Assembly (NCBI RefSeq): GCF_901411515.1
Contig: NZ_CABDUX010000002.1
Location: forward strand, 1,550,001-1,614,000
Origin: Raoultibacter phocaeensis
GTDB taxonomy: Bacteria > Actinomycetota > Coriobacteriia > Coriobacteriales > Eggerthellaceae
DNA: 64,000 nucleotides
Direction of reading: 5' to 3'
Both the position numbers and the translations under genes were made by a program. Position 1 is the first letter of the stretch. Each line of letters starts with the position of its first letter. Under the pieces are notes generated by a model. It did not search any database. It was not told the origin of the DNA and saw nothing but the letters and a program-made list of their open reading frames with translations. Shown here piece by piece: positions 43,496-51,804 of the stretch.

Positions 43496-46123
43496 TTACG
43501 CCTTCTCGATCTTGCACAGATTGGAGTGGACTCCGTTGCCCTTCGAGATGGGCGTGGGCCTCATCGAGGTGAGCACCGAAATGCAGCCGCCCTTGTCGAG
43601 CACGTCCTTGCTGCCGATGGTCTCGGCATCGCGCGTCTCGGGATCGTACCATGCGCCCTGCGGGATGGATACGACGCCCGGCATGATGCGCGGGGTCACC
43701 TTCGCCGAGAGCTGCGTGCGGCCGCGCTCGGTAGACACGATGACGTCATCGCCGTTCTCCACGCCGAGCTCCGCTGCGTCCTGATCGTTGATCCAGCACT
43801 GCTGGGGAGCAACCGACTTGAGCCATTCCACGTTGCCGTAGGAGGAATGCGTGCGGGTCTTGGTGTGATGGCCGATGAGCTGGAAGGGATACTCCGCCTT
43901 CGTCGCCTCGTCGCCGAAGCCCTCGACGTTGTTGTAGTAGATGGGCAGGCCCGTGATCTGGTCGCGCCCATCGTCGGGAACGTAGCCGCCGCACGTGAGG
44001 TCCCATTGCTGGGAAATGTTGTACGCCTGCTTGGAGAAGACCTCGTACTTGCCCGAAGGCGTGCCGATCTTCTCGGGCTTGGCGATGGCCGGCGTGTGGT
44101 TGTCGGTCTTCTTGAACAAGCCCTGCTCGCGGAACTCCTCGAACGTGCCCGGCAGGTCCTCGCCCGCCTCGACGCCCTGCTCGTAGCACCATTTCACCCA
44201 ATCGAGCTGGCTCTTGCCCTCGGTGAACTCGTCTTTGATGCCGAGCTTGTCGGCGATGAGCGTGCAGATCTCGTAGACGGGCTTCGCCTCGAACAGAGGC
44301 TCGATAGCCGCAGTTTCGCAGCATACGAAGCCCGTCCACGCCGAGCCGCCCGTGATGATGTCGTCCTCTTCGAAAGCGGTGGTACCCGGCAAGATGATGT
44401 CGGAGATCATGGCCGTGGGGGTCATGTAGCAATCCACCGTCACGATCATGCGCACGCCCGAATCCTTCTCGTCGGGAAGGTTGTAGATGCGCAGGCATTC
44501 GTTGATGTCGGCATGCTGGCCCATCATAACGTTTGAGGCATAGTTCCAGATGAACTTGATGGGGGCCTTGAGCGTGATCTCGCCCGGAACCTCGGCGTAG
44601 GAGGTGGCGCCGGTCTCGTCGATGTGGCGCACGCCCCAGGTGGCATCGTTCATGGACTGGTAGTCCTCGATGGCCTGGTACCAATCGAAGAACGAGACGC
44701 ACACGTCGACGCCGTTCTTCTCGGCGAAGTTCGGCAGCGCGGTGGCAACCTTATAGGGAACGCCGCCCACGCCTTCGCGGGCACCCGTGCCGCCGCCCGA
44801 GATGCCGACGTTGCCCGTCAGCGTCGCGATCATGGCGATAGCGCGCGCATTGTTGCCGCCGTTGCTGTGGCGCTGCGGACCCCAGCCCTGAATCGTCGCG
44901 GTCGGGCCGTCGACGAACAGATCGGCGAGCTCGCGGATCGTATCGGCCGAAACGCCCGTGATGGCAGCGGCCCACTCGGGGGTCTTCTCGCCTGTGCCCT
45001 CATAGGCGCCGGTGCCCATGAGATAGGCCTCGTAGGAAAGGTCTTCGTTAATCTCGAGCGCGCCGTCCTTGTCGAAGCCCATAAAGGTCGTGTCCTTGGG
45101 CTCGGCCTGCTTCACGTCCTCGATGAAGGTATCGCTGTAGAAGCCGACGAACTTATCGCGGATGAAGGCCTCGTCGAGCTTTCCTGAGGTATGCAGGTAG
45201 TGGATCATGCCCGCAACGAGCGCCATGTCGGTGCCGGGATGGATGGGTACCCACTGATTTGCCACGCCGACGGCGGTATCCGACAGGTGCGGATCGACAA
45301 CCACGATCTTGGCCTCGGGATTCTGCAGACGCACCTGCGTGATGAGGTACTGCATGGCAGAGCCGCTCATGCGGGTGTTCGCGGGATTGTTGCCGAACAG
45401 AACGATGTTCTTGGAGTTTACGAGGTCGGTGACTTCGTTGTTGGAGTACGCATCGCCGTTGAACAGCGGCAGCTCCCAGTTGATCTGGCCGGTCGAATAG
45501 TCGCAGTAGTGGCGCAGGTAGCCGCCCCACAGGTTCATGAGACGGGCGAATGCCGTCTGGTCGGGATGCCAGGATTTGGCAACCGATCCGCCGAGCTGGC
45601 CCGTGCCGTACTGGATGTAGAACGCGTCGTTACCGTACTCTTCCTTGATCTCCTTCATGGTGTCGGCGATCGTCTGAATTGCCTCTTCCCAGGAGATCTC
45701 GTCGTAGACGCCTTCGCCGCGCAGGGTACCTTCGGCGCGCTTGAGCGGTTTTTCGATGCGCGTCTCGTTGTAGATGCGTTGGCGGTTGGTGCGGCCGCGC
45801 ACGCACGAGCGCATCTGGTAGATCCCGCCCGGCTCGAAGTCGTCGGTGCCTTCGTTGTCGTTACCGACGCGCACGACGGTGCCGTCCTTCACGTACATCT
45901 TGAGCGGGCAGCGGCTGCCGCAGTTCACATGGCAACCCGACCAGGTGACGGTGTCGTACTCGAAGGTTGTTTCCGGCGTTTCTTTAGCGGCTTTCTCGTC
46001 CTCGACATGCGGCGCGCAGCCCGTGAGCGCGACGCCCGCTCCTACGAGTCCCGTCCACGCGAGAAACGAACGGCGGCTGATGCCGGGCGACCGAAACGTC
46101 GATCCGGTGGCTTTCTGAACCAT
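43496..46123 (-). CDS. DMSO-reductase family molybdopterin catalytic subunit
   Basis: 875 aa from the ATG at 46123 after GAAAGGGGGAAG. Tat signal SRRSFLAWTGLVGAG ending near LTGC. FS0-type Cys set (Cys64, 68, 72 and 107), then bis-MGD domains. The molybdenum ligand is probably the Ser in CDYSTGQINW, as in DmsA. The C-terminal cap domain (CWINDQDAAELGVENGD) is complete. Terminal reductase for an S-oxide, N-oxide or related acceptor; the exact substrate is not evident. No membrane-anchor gene (dmsC) adjoins it. Confidence 0.9.
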   Translation of the reverse strand: MVQKATGSTFRSPGISRRSFLAWTGLVGAGVALTGCAPHVEDEKAAKETPETTFEYDTVTWSGCHVNCGSRCPLKMYVKDGTVVRVGNDNEGTDDFEPGGIYQMRSCVRGRTNRQRIYNETRIEKPLKRAEGTLRGEGVYDEISWEEAIQTIADTMKEIKEEYGNDAFYIQYGTGQLGGSVAKSWHPDQTAFARLMNLWGGYLRHYCDYSTGQINWELPLFNGDAYSNNEVTDLVNSKNIVLFGNNPANTRMSGSAMQYLITQVRLQNPEAKIVVVDPHLSDTAVGVANQWVPIHPGTDMALVAGMIHYLHTSGKLDEAFIRDKFVGFYSDTFIEDVKQAEPKDTTFMGFDKDGALEINEDLSYEAYLMGTGAYEGTGEKTPEWAAAITGVSADTIRELADLFVDGPTATIQGWGPQRHSNGGNNARAIAMIATLTGNVGISGGGTGAREGVGGVPYKVATALPNFAEKNGVDVCVSFFDWYQAIEDYQSMNDATWGVRHIDETGATSYAEVPGEITLKAPIKFIWNYASNVMMGQHADINECLRIYNLPDEKDSGVRMIVTVDCYMTPTAMISDIILPGTTAFEEDDIITGGSAWTGFVCCETAAIEPLFEAKPVYEICTLIADKLGIKDEFTEGKSQLDWVKWCYEQGVEAGEDLPGTFEEFREQGLFKKTDNHTPAIAKPEKIGTPSGKYEVFSKQAYNISQQWDLTCGGYVPDDGRDQITGLPIYYNNVEGFGDEATKAEYPFQLIGHHTKTRTHSSYGNVEWLKSVAPQQCWINDQDAAELGVENGDDVIVSTERGRTQLSAKVTPRIMPGVVSIPQGAWYDPETRDAETIGSKDVLDKGGCISVLTSMRPTPISKGNGVHSNLCKIEKA

Positions 46124-46341
46124 ACTTCCCCCTTTCAAAGCTCCCTTCGGAGCCTTTCCGGCGTTTCCAGCAGGTGCCTTTCGGCGGCCTGAGGAAACCT
46201 CTCTCCTCTATAGGTTTATAGCCAGGTAACAGTTTAGGTTCCCCACCACAGAACCTCCATATCGCTTGTCTGTATTTTTCCTTATTGAAATGTTATGGAA
46301 ATATTACCGTTGACAAGGAAGGGGTTACCGACAAAGACGAA
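46124..46341. promoter_or_regulatory. dmsA upstream region with AT-rich tract and short inverted repeat
   Basis: AGGTTC/GAACCT (46236-46256) sits between an AT-rich segment (46260-46315) and the start of dmsA. A partial TATAAA is at about 46215 on the minus strand. The layout suggests regulated expression, but I cannot set a -35/-10 pair. Confidence 0.35.
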
Positions 46342-46376
46342 GAACGCCTCCGACAGCGTTCGCGTCGGAGGCGTTC
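46342..46376 (-). terminator. terminator of the NSS transporter gene
   Basis: GAACGCCTCCGAC/GTCGGAGGCGTTC, perfect 13-bp stem with a 9-nt loop, then a T-rich TTCGTCTTTG on the minus strand. Confidence 0.8.
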
Positions 46377-46413
46377 AGAGGTCGCAGATCGATGGGTGGC
46401 TTCCCGCACAATC

Positions 46414-47793
46414 CTACATGCTGAACAACCCGAACTGCGCCGCCACGTAGGCGACAAGGATCACGGTGACGAGCACGGGCGCGACGTACTTGACCATGAC
46501 CGTCCACGCTTTCTCGAACTTGAAGGGGCTCGACTGCTTCACCTCGTCGGCAATGACCTTTGGCTTGATGATCCAGCCGACGAACACGCAGGTCAAAAGC
46601 GCCGCGATGGGCATCATGACCGAGTTAGAGATGAAGTCGAAGAAGTCGAGCATCGAAGATCCCGGCCCGAGCGGCTCGATGAACGAAAGCGCGTTATAAC
46701 CGGCGTTAATGAAGATACCCACAGCGGCTATGAACACCATCGCGACGACGAGCGAGCGCTTGCGCGACCACCCTGCCCCGTCGGCGATAATCGACACGCA
46801 GGTCTCGGTGAGCGAGATGGCGCTCGTGAGCGCCGCGAATAACACGAGCAGGAAGAAGAGGAATCCGACGATGGAAGCCGCACCGCCCATATCGTTGAAC
46901 ACGCCGGGCAGCGTAATGAACATGAGCGACGGACCCGCGCCCGAAGCAACCGCTTCGCCCGAACCCATGGCAACAAACGCCGCAGGCACGATCATGAGAC
47001 CGGCGAGAAACGACACACCGATGTCGAAGCCGCCGATGCGCACGACGCTTTGCGTGAGGCTCTCCTTCTTGTTGAGGTACGAGCCGTACGTGATCATGAT
47101 GCCCATGGCAAGCGACAGGCTGTAGAACATCTGCCCGAGCGCTCCGATCACGAGCTCGGGCGAGAACTTGCTGAAGTCCGGCGTGATGTAATACAGAACG
47201 CCATCGAGCGCACCGGGCATGGTGATCGTGTAAATGGCGATCGCAATGGCCATGACGATGAGGGCGGGCATCATGAAAAGGTTCGCCTTCTCGATACCGC
47301 CTTTCACGCCAAGCGCCACGATGATGAACACGACGGCCATGAAGATAAGCATCCACAGATAGCTCTCGGTGCTGCTCGAGATGAAGCTCGTGAAGAAACC
47401 GCCGCCGTCGGCGAGCGCAGCCGGACCCGTGGTCAGATACGACGCCGTGTACTTCGTCACCCAGCCGCCGATGATGCAGTAGTACGGCACGATGATGAAC
47501 GGGATGGCCGACGTGATGATGCCGATGAACGCGTACTTCTTACCGAAGCTCTTAAAGGCACCGATGGCCGAAAGTCCCGTTTTGCGGCCAAGCGCCGTTT
47601 CGAGGAGCAAGAGCGAAACGCCGAACGTGAACACGAGCACGAGGTAGGTGAAGAGGAACGTGCCTCCGCCGTACTTCGCAGCAAGATACGGGAAGCGCCA
47701 CATATTGCCCAAGCCAACCGCCGAAGCGGCTGCAGCTAAGATGAACGCCCACTTTCCCGACCATGCCGAACGGGCATGTTTTTCCGTTGTCAT
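46414..47793 (-). CDS. Na+-dependent NSS-family (neurotransmitter:sodium symporter) transporter
   Basis: 459 aa from the ATG at 47793 after AGGAGGAGCTT. LeuT-type fold, about 11-12 TM segments: the N-terminal AAAASAVGLGNMWRFPYL signature, conserved YYCIIGGW and GALGQMFYSLSLAMGIMITY motifs. Bacterial members import amino acids such as tryptophan, tyrosine or branched-chain residues; substrate unassigned. It is single and divergent from asnB. Confidence 0.9.
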   Translation of the reverse strand: MTTEKHARSAWSGKWAFILAAAASAVGLGNMWRFPYLAAKYGGGTFLFTYLVLVFTFGVSLLLLETALGRKTGLSAIGAFKSFGKKYAFIGIITSAIPFIIVPYYCIIGGWVTKYTASYLTTGPAALADGGGFFTSFISSSTESYLWMLIFMAVVFIIVALGVKGGIEKANLFMMPALIVMAIAIAIYTITMPGALDGVLYYITPDFSKFSPELVIGALGQMFYSLSLAMGIMITYGSYLNKKESLTQSVVRIGGFDIGVSFLAGLMIVPAAFVAMGSGEAVASGAGPSLMFITLPGVFNDMGGAASIVGFLFFLLVLFAALTSAISLTETCVSIIADGAGWSRKRSLVVAMVFIAAVGIFINAGYNALSFIEPLGPGSSMLDFFDFISNSVMMPIAALLTCVFVGWIIKPKVIADEVKQSSPFKFEKAWTVMVKYVAPVLVTVILVAYVAAQFGLFSM

Positions 47794-48153
47794 AAGCTCC
47801 TCCTGTGCTGGCGGCGTGCGGCGCCGCAATTGACACGAACCCTAGGTATCGCATGATTCCGCTTGTCGCACAGGCAAGAACCGGAAGCATGCGGCACCCA
47901 TCGCGATTGCACCGAGCCGCAAAGGCGCGCGCACCCGCGAAAGAAACTTGATAATTATAGTATAGAAACGCCCGCTAGGAGGGATGATTCTTGCCGATGG
48001 GAGCGAGATATCGTCCCTGTCCGCCAGCCGCTCCCGTCAAAACATCCGACCACTGTGCACTTTTAGTCGGATCACTCGGCAAACGAGGAGGCTTCCTCTA
48101 TGATGGGTAGTTGCTGAAAACACGAGAAGATCGAATGCGAGGAACACGACGCT
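47794..48153 (+). other. asnB leader with two hairpins
   Basis: 360-bp divergent region. An AT-rich stretch at 47949-47968 (TTGATAATTATAGTATAG) is the likely promoter zone. Downstream in the asnB leader are GGGAGCG/CGCTCCC (48000-48006, 48030-48036) and ATCCGAC/GTCGGAT (48045-48051, 48067-48073). No T-box consensus was found. No gene. Confidence 0.45.
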
Positions 48154-50091
48154 ATGTGCGGTATCTGCGGCTTCACCGGTGCTGACGAACACGACGCTCC
48201 CCTACTCAAAGCCATGTGCGACATCATGGCCCACCGCGGACCCGACGGCGAGGGCCAGTACCTCGATGCGCCCATCGCGCTCGGACATCGCCGCCTCTCG
48301 CTCATCGACCTTGAAGGCGGCAACCAGCCCATGGTGCGCTCAAGCGCCGATAAAAGCGCAACCATCACCTCACCGGTAATCGAGCCCGCAGGTTCCTACA
48401 CGCGCGGCGATTTCGCGATCGTGTTTAACGGAGAAATCTACAACTATCGGGATCTTCGGACCGAGCTTGCGGCAGAAGGCTGGGAGTTCAAGACGGACTC
48501 CGATACCGAAGTGCTCTTAGTCTCTTACCTTGCCTGGGGCAAGAACCTGCTCGAAAAAGTGCGCGGCATGTTTGCATTCGCCATCTGGGATGCGAACAAG
48601 CAGGAGCTCTTCTGCGCGCGCGATTTCTTCGGCATCAAACCGTTCTACTACACGGTTGCCGAAGGCCGGTTCATCTTCGCCTCTGAGATAAAATGCATCC
48701 TCGAACACCCCGCCTACGAACGCGAGCTCAACGAAGCGGCGCTCGAACAGTACCTTTGCTTCCAATTCTCAGCGCTGCCCGAAACGTTTTTCAAGGGCAT
48801 CTTCAAGCTTGCGCCCGCCCACTGCCTGACCGTGCATGCCGACGGGTCGCTCGAAGATGAGCGCTATTGGATCCCCTCCTACGACTTCGACGAGAACCGC
48901 AGCCGCGAGGATACCGTCGAGGAGATCGACGCCGCCATGCACGATTCGGTGCGCTATCACAACGTCGCCGATGTAGAAGTGGGTTCCTTTCTCTCGTCGG
49001 GCATCGACTCGAGCTACATGGCGGCATGCCTTGCCGAAGAGAATCCCGCCATCAAAACGTTCACCGTCGGTTTCGCCGAATACGAGGGCGAAAAGGACGA
49101 GATTGCCTGGGCGCGCGAGCTGGCCGACCAGTTGAACATCGAAAACAACTCGAAGACCATCACCGAGGCCGAGTTTTGGGACGTGCTCGAACGCGTGCAG
49201 TGGCATATGGACGAGCCCTCGGCCGATCCGAGCGCCGTCGCACTTTACTTCGTCGATCAGGAGGCCGCTAAGAAAGTGAAGGCTGTGCTCTCGGGCGAAG
49301 GCGCCGACGAGTTTTTCGGCGGCTACCGCATCTACCAGGTGCCGTTTGCCAACGAGAAGCTCTCCTGGTGTCCGAAGCCGCTTCTGCGCGGCGCCTCGCG
49401 CGTGGCCCGCACGCTCGGCGTGCGCGGTGCGAACTACCTTGAACGCGCATCGGAAACCGCGGAAGACTGGTACTACACCAATGCGAACGGTGTAGCGTTT
49501 TCCCCTTCCGAACGCGCCGAACTGTTAAAGCGACCTGTGGCTGGCCCCCTTCCCCAAGAGCTCACCGCCCCGGTATACGCAGAAGTCGCGGAACTCGACG
49601 AGACGACGCGCATGCAGTACGTCGATCTGTATTTTTGGCTTGTGGGCGACATCCTGCTGAAGACCGACAAGATGTCGATGGCCCACTCGCTTGAAAGCCG
49701 CGTGCCGTTTTTGGACAAGGAAGTCTGGAACGTGTCGCGCACCATCCCCACCCCGTTCAAAGCCGATGCCGAGCAGACGAAGATCACCCTGCGCGAAGCA
49801 GCCATGCGCACGATCCCGCAGGAGTGGGCCCAGAAAGAGAAGCTCGGCTTTCCCGTGCCCGTGAAATCGTGGCTCAAACAGGACCGCTACTACGATCAGG
49901 TGAAAGCGTGGTTTACAAGCGATGAGGCCGAGCGGTTCTTCGAAGTCGAAAAGCTCGTGAAGCTCTTGGACGACCACCGCGCAGGCTTCGCCGACAACAC
50001 GCGCAAGATCTGGATCATCTACATGTTCCTTATGTGGTACAAGATATATTTCGTCGATCAGACGGTCCCCGAGAAGCCGGCGGTTTCGTAA
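48154..50091 (+). CDS. asnB: glutamine-hydrolysing asparagine synthetase
   Basis: 645 aa. MCGICGF puts the glutaminase nucleophile at Cys2, which decides the start despite a weak ribosome site. Class II glutaminase residues ~1-210 (RRLSLIDLEGGNQPM, FNGEIYNYRDL) are followed by the synthetase domain with PP-motif SSGIDSSYMAA and GEGADEFFGGY. An insertion of about 17 residues near position 70-87 is longer than usual. Makes Asn from Asp; free Asn is also supplied in principle by the GatCAB route on tRNA. Confidence 0.95.
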   Translation: MCGICGFTGADEHDAPLLKAMCDIMAHRGPDGEGQYLDAPIALGHRRLSLIDLEGGNQPMVRSSADKSATITSPVIEPAGSYTRGDFAIVFNGEIYNYRDLRTELAAEGWEFKTDSDTEVLLVSYLAWGKNLLEKVRGMFAFAIWDANKQELFCARDFFGIKPFYYTVAEGRFIFASEIKCILEHPAYERELNEAALEQYLCFQFSALPETFFKGIFKLAPAHCLTVHADGSLEDERYWIPSYDFDENRSREDTVEEIDAAMHDSVRYHNVADVEVGSFLSSGIDSSYMAACLAEENPAIKTFTVGFAEYEGEKDEIAWARELADQLNIENNSKTITEAEFWDVLERVQWHMDEPSADPSAVALYFVDQEAAKKVKAVLSGEGADEFFGGYRIYQVPFANEKLSWCPKPLLRGASRVARTLGVRGANYLERASETAEDWYYTNANGVAFSPSERAELLKRPVAGPLPQELTAPVYAEVAELDETTRMQYVDLYFWLVGDILLKTDKMSMAHSLESRVPFLDKEVWNVSRTIPTPFKADAEQTKITLREAAMRTIPQEWAQKEKLGFPVPVKSWLKQDRYYDQVKAWFTSDEAERFFEVEKLVKLLDDHRAGFADNTRKIWIIYMFLMWYKIYFVDQTVPEKPAVS

Positions 50092-50118
50092 GGGCAGCGG
50101 TTTATGGCGCTGCCCTTA
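50089..50118 (+). terminator. asnB terminator hairpin overlapping its stop codon
   Basis: TAAGGGCAGCG/CGCTGCCCTTA, perfect 11-bp stem with an 8-nt loop that begins at the TAA stop. No strong T-run. Confidence 0.6.
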
Positions 50119-50603
50119 CGACGTCTTATCCCGATACGTTGACGGCGCTGCGCCGGCCCATGCCCCGACCCGGCGGCGCTGCGCCGATTCCCGCTTCCCC
50201 TTGGCGCTGACGCGCTGCTCCGATAACGGATTCCGCCCCACCAGACTCTTTCGAGCGGGCAACGGCCCTGCATCGGGCGTCTTCCCTGACGCCGTGCATG
50301 AAATCACGGTCGTTTATGGCCAATTGTCTCGGCCGTCCCACACCGTATTCCGTCATGCACGATGCCCGGATTCGCACCAGCTCCCTCATCAGGGGAAATG
50401 CTGAGCCTCAACGAAGCGCCACCAGAAGGGCGGCGTTTTCGGCCGAGAATTTGTGGGACGACCGAGACAATTGGCCACGAAACCCTGCATTAGCATGCAC
50501 GCTATCGGAAAAGCGAATGAGGTAGGAGAAGCGAAGGGTCTAGGCGACCTCGGGCCTACAACCAGCAACCCATGAGCACAGTCACACTCTTAAAACGACT
50601 CGA
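50119..50603. other. 485-bp intergenic region
   Basis: Between convergent asnB and the nuclease-domain gene. Two copies of CGGCGCTGCGCCG (around 50144 and 50171) and the inverted-repeat element listed next fill most of it. No supported gene. Confidence 0.5.
50293..50501. repeat. inverted-repeat element (MITE-like)
   Basis: Core arms TGGCCAATTGTCTCGG...(50317-50342) and their reverse complement (50452-50477) agree at 25 of 26 positions. Similarity continues outward to CGTGCATG (50293-50300) and CATGCACG (50494-50501). The 109-bp interior has no gene. It is unrelated in sequence to the elements at 20619 and 62286. Confidence 0.6.
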
Positions 50604-51575
50604 TTATGCTGGATAGCGCATTGCGGCGAAAAGATTCGCCCGCAAATCCCTCCTCCGAACATCGCAGTCGGCAACTCTTTCGCGAATGCGAAACCCTGCC
50701 CGCTTGGCAAACTGACGCGCAAACCGATCGAAGGCCCCGTAGTCGAACACCTGCCCCTTCGTCACCGTCATAACCTCGTACCCCAGCGAGATAAGATCGT
50801 TGCGGCGCTTCGAATCTCTGGCAATCCGAGATGATCCTGTATGGAAGAGGTCGCTGTCGTATTCGATGGCGATTTTCTCATCCGGCCAGCACAGGTCGCA
50901 TCGATAGAAGCCTTTCTCGACCATACGGGACGCCTTGCCCACATCGATCCGATGGTTCAAAATCGGCCACGGCAAACCGTATCCCCCAAGCGAGCAAGGA
51001 AAGCACAGCAGTATAACAACGACGGTCTCCATCGGCGAAGCCGATCCCCTGAGAACCAAGCGGAGAACGCGCCGCACGGTACCAATTCCGCGCAACCCTG
51101 CTACCACATCGAGAAAAGCATTCAGCTTTTCGGGATCCGTCAAAGGTGGTCGGGTTACAAATCCCGCCATTGACGACTCCCTCAAGGAATACGTGCCGCA
51201 CAGCTCGTACGCCAAGCAGACCGTTTGAGCAAATTCGAGCGATCCAGCCTCTTGGATGACGCATAGTTCGGGGGTGGCAACGTACACGTCGCCCGAAGCA
51301 CGCACGAACGAACGAGCAGGCACCGTGCCTTGCCAAACATGGCTTGTAACCAGCTTCGAGCGCATGCGCGACCCCCGATCGGAAACAAGTACGTGAATTG
51401 GAAAACGAAAGGGCCCCGCGCCGTCTGCCACAAGATGCTCTATGCGAGAAACGATTGTGCTTTCGTCGTCCGTCCGAGCGATCGACGCGACGCGGGCACT
51501 CGGCAGCTGCTGGAAAACTTGCGGACAAGAACGCCAGTAGTCGAGAGCGGAGCTATGGGAAAGATACAGAACCAT
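50604..51575 (-). CDS. DUF559-like (PD-(D/E)XK) nuclease-domain protein
   Basis: 323 aa, ATG start with a weak site. Residues ~1-220 form an uncharacterised N-terminal domain beginning LYLSHSSALDYWRS. Residues ~225-300 (CDLCWPDEKIAIEYDSDLFH ... RDSKRRNDLISLGYEVMTVT) match the DUF559/Vsr-like endonuclease pattern of aromatic-Pro-Glu, E-Y-D and an Arg/Asp helix. I infer a nuclease fold; whether it is active or a defence component is unknown. Confidence 0.6.
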   Translation of the reverse strand: MVLYLSHSSALDYWRSCPQVFQQLPSARVASIARTDDESTIVSRIEHLVADGAGPFRFPIHVLVSDRGSRMRSKLVTSHVWQGTVPARSFVRASGDVYVATPELCVIQEAGSLEFAQTVCLAYELCGTYSLRESSMAGFVTRPPLTDPEKLNAFLDVVAGLRGIGTVRRVLRLVLRGSASPMETVVVILLCFPCSLGGYGLPWPILNHRIDVGKASRMVEKGFYRCDLCWPDEKIAIEYDSDLFHTGSSRIARDSKRRNDLISLGYEVMTVTKGQVFDYGAFDRFARQFAKRAGFRIRERVADCDVRRRDLRANLFAAMRYPA

Positions 51576-51804
51576 AGCGACAGCATAAACCCTCTTTCGC
51601 CTCGTAGAACGAGAATTTTTCTCCCGTCAAACTTCGAATCCCCCACAGGTAAGAACTAGGTTGAAAACGGGTAAGGTTCATATGCAAAACAAGTAGGCTT
51701 CAGGCGTCATATGCGTAAGCCCTCCGTCAAACGAATCGGCGGCTCACTACCTGCTCTCTCCCGCATACGCTGGATCGTCGGGTAGGAAGCGGACATCCCC
51801 GAAG

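Noticed and set aside
42653-44536. 627-aa plus-strand open frame opposite dmsB/dmsA
   Set aside because: Antisense shadow of well-supported genes in high-GC DNA; no ribosome site, no recognisable domain.
47794-48153. T-box or amino-acid riboswitch before asnB
   Set aside because: Two hairpins are present but no T-box consensus or known aptamer core was found.
50341-50400. Partial tRNA-like sequence (GGATTCGCACCAG)
   Set aside because: No matching acceptor, D or anticodon arms nearby.
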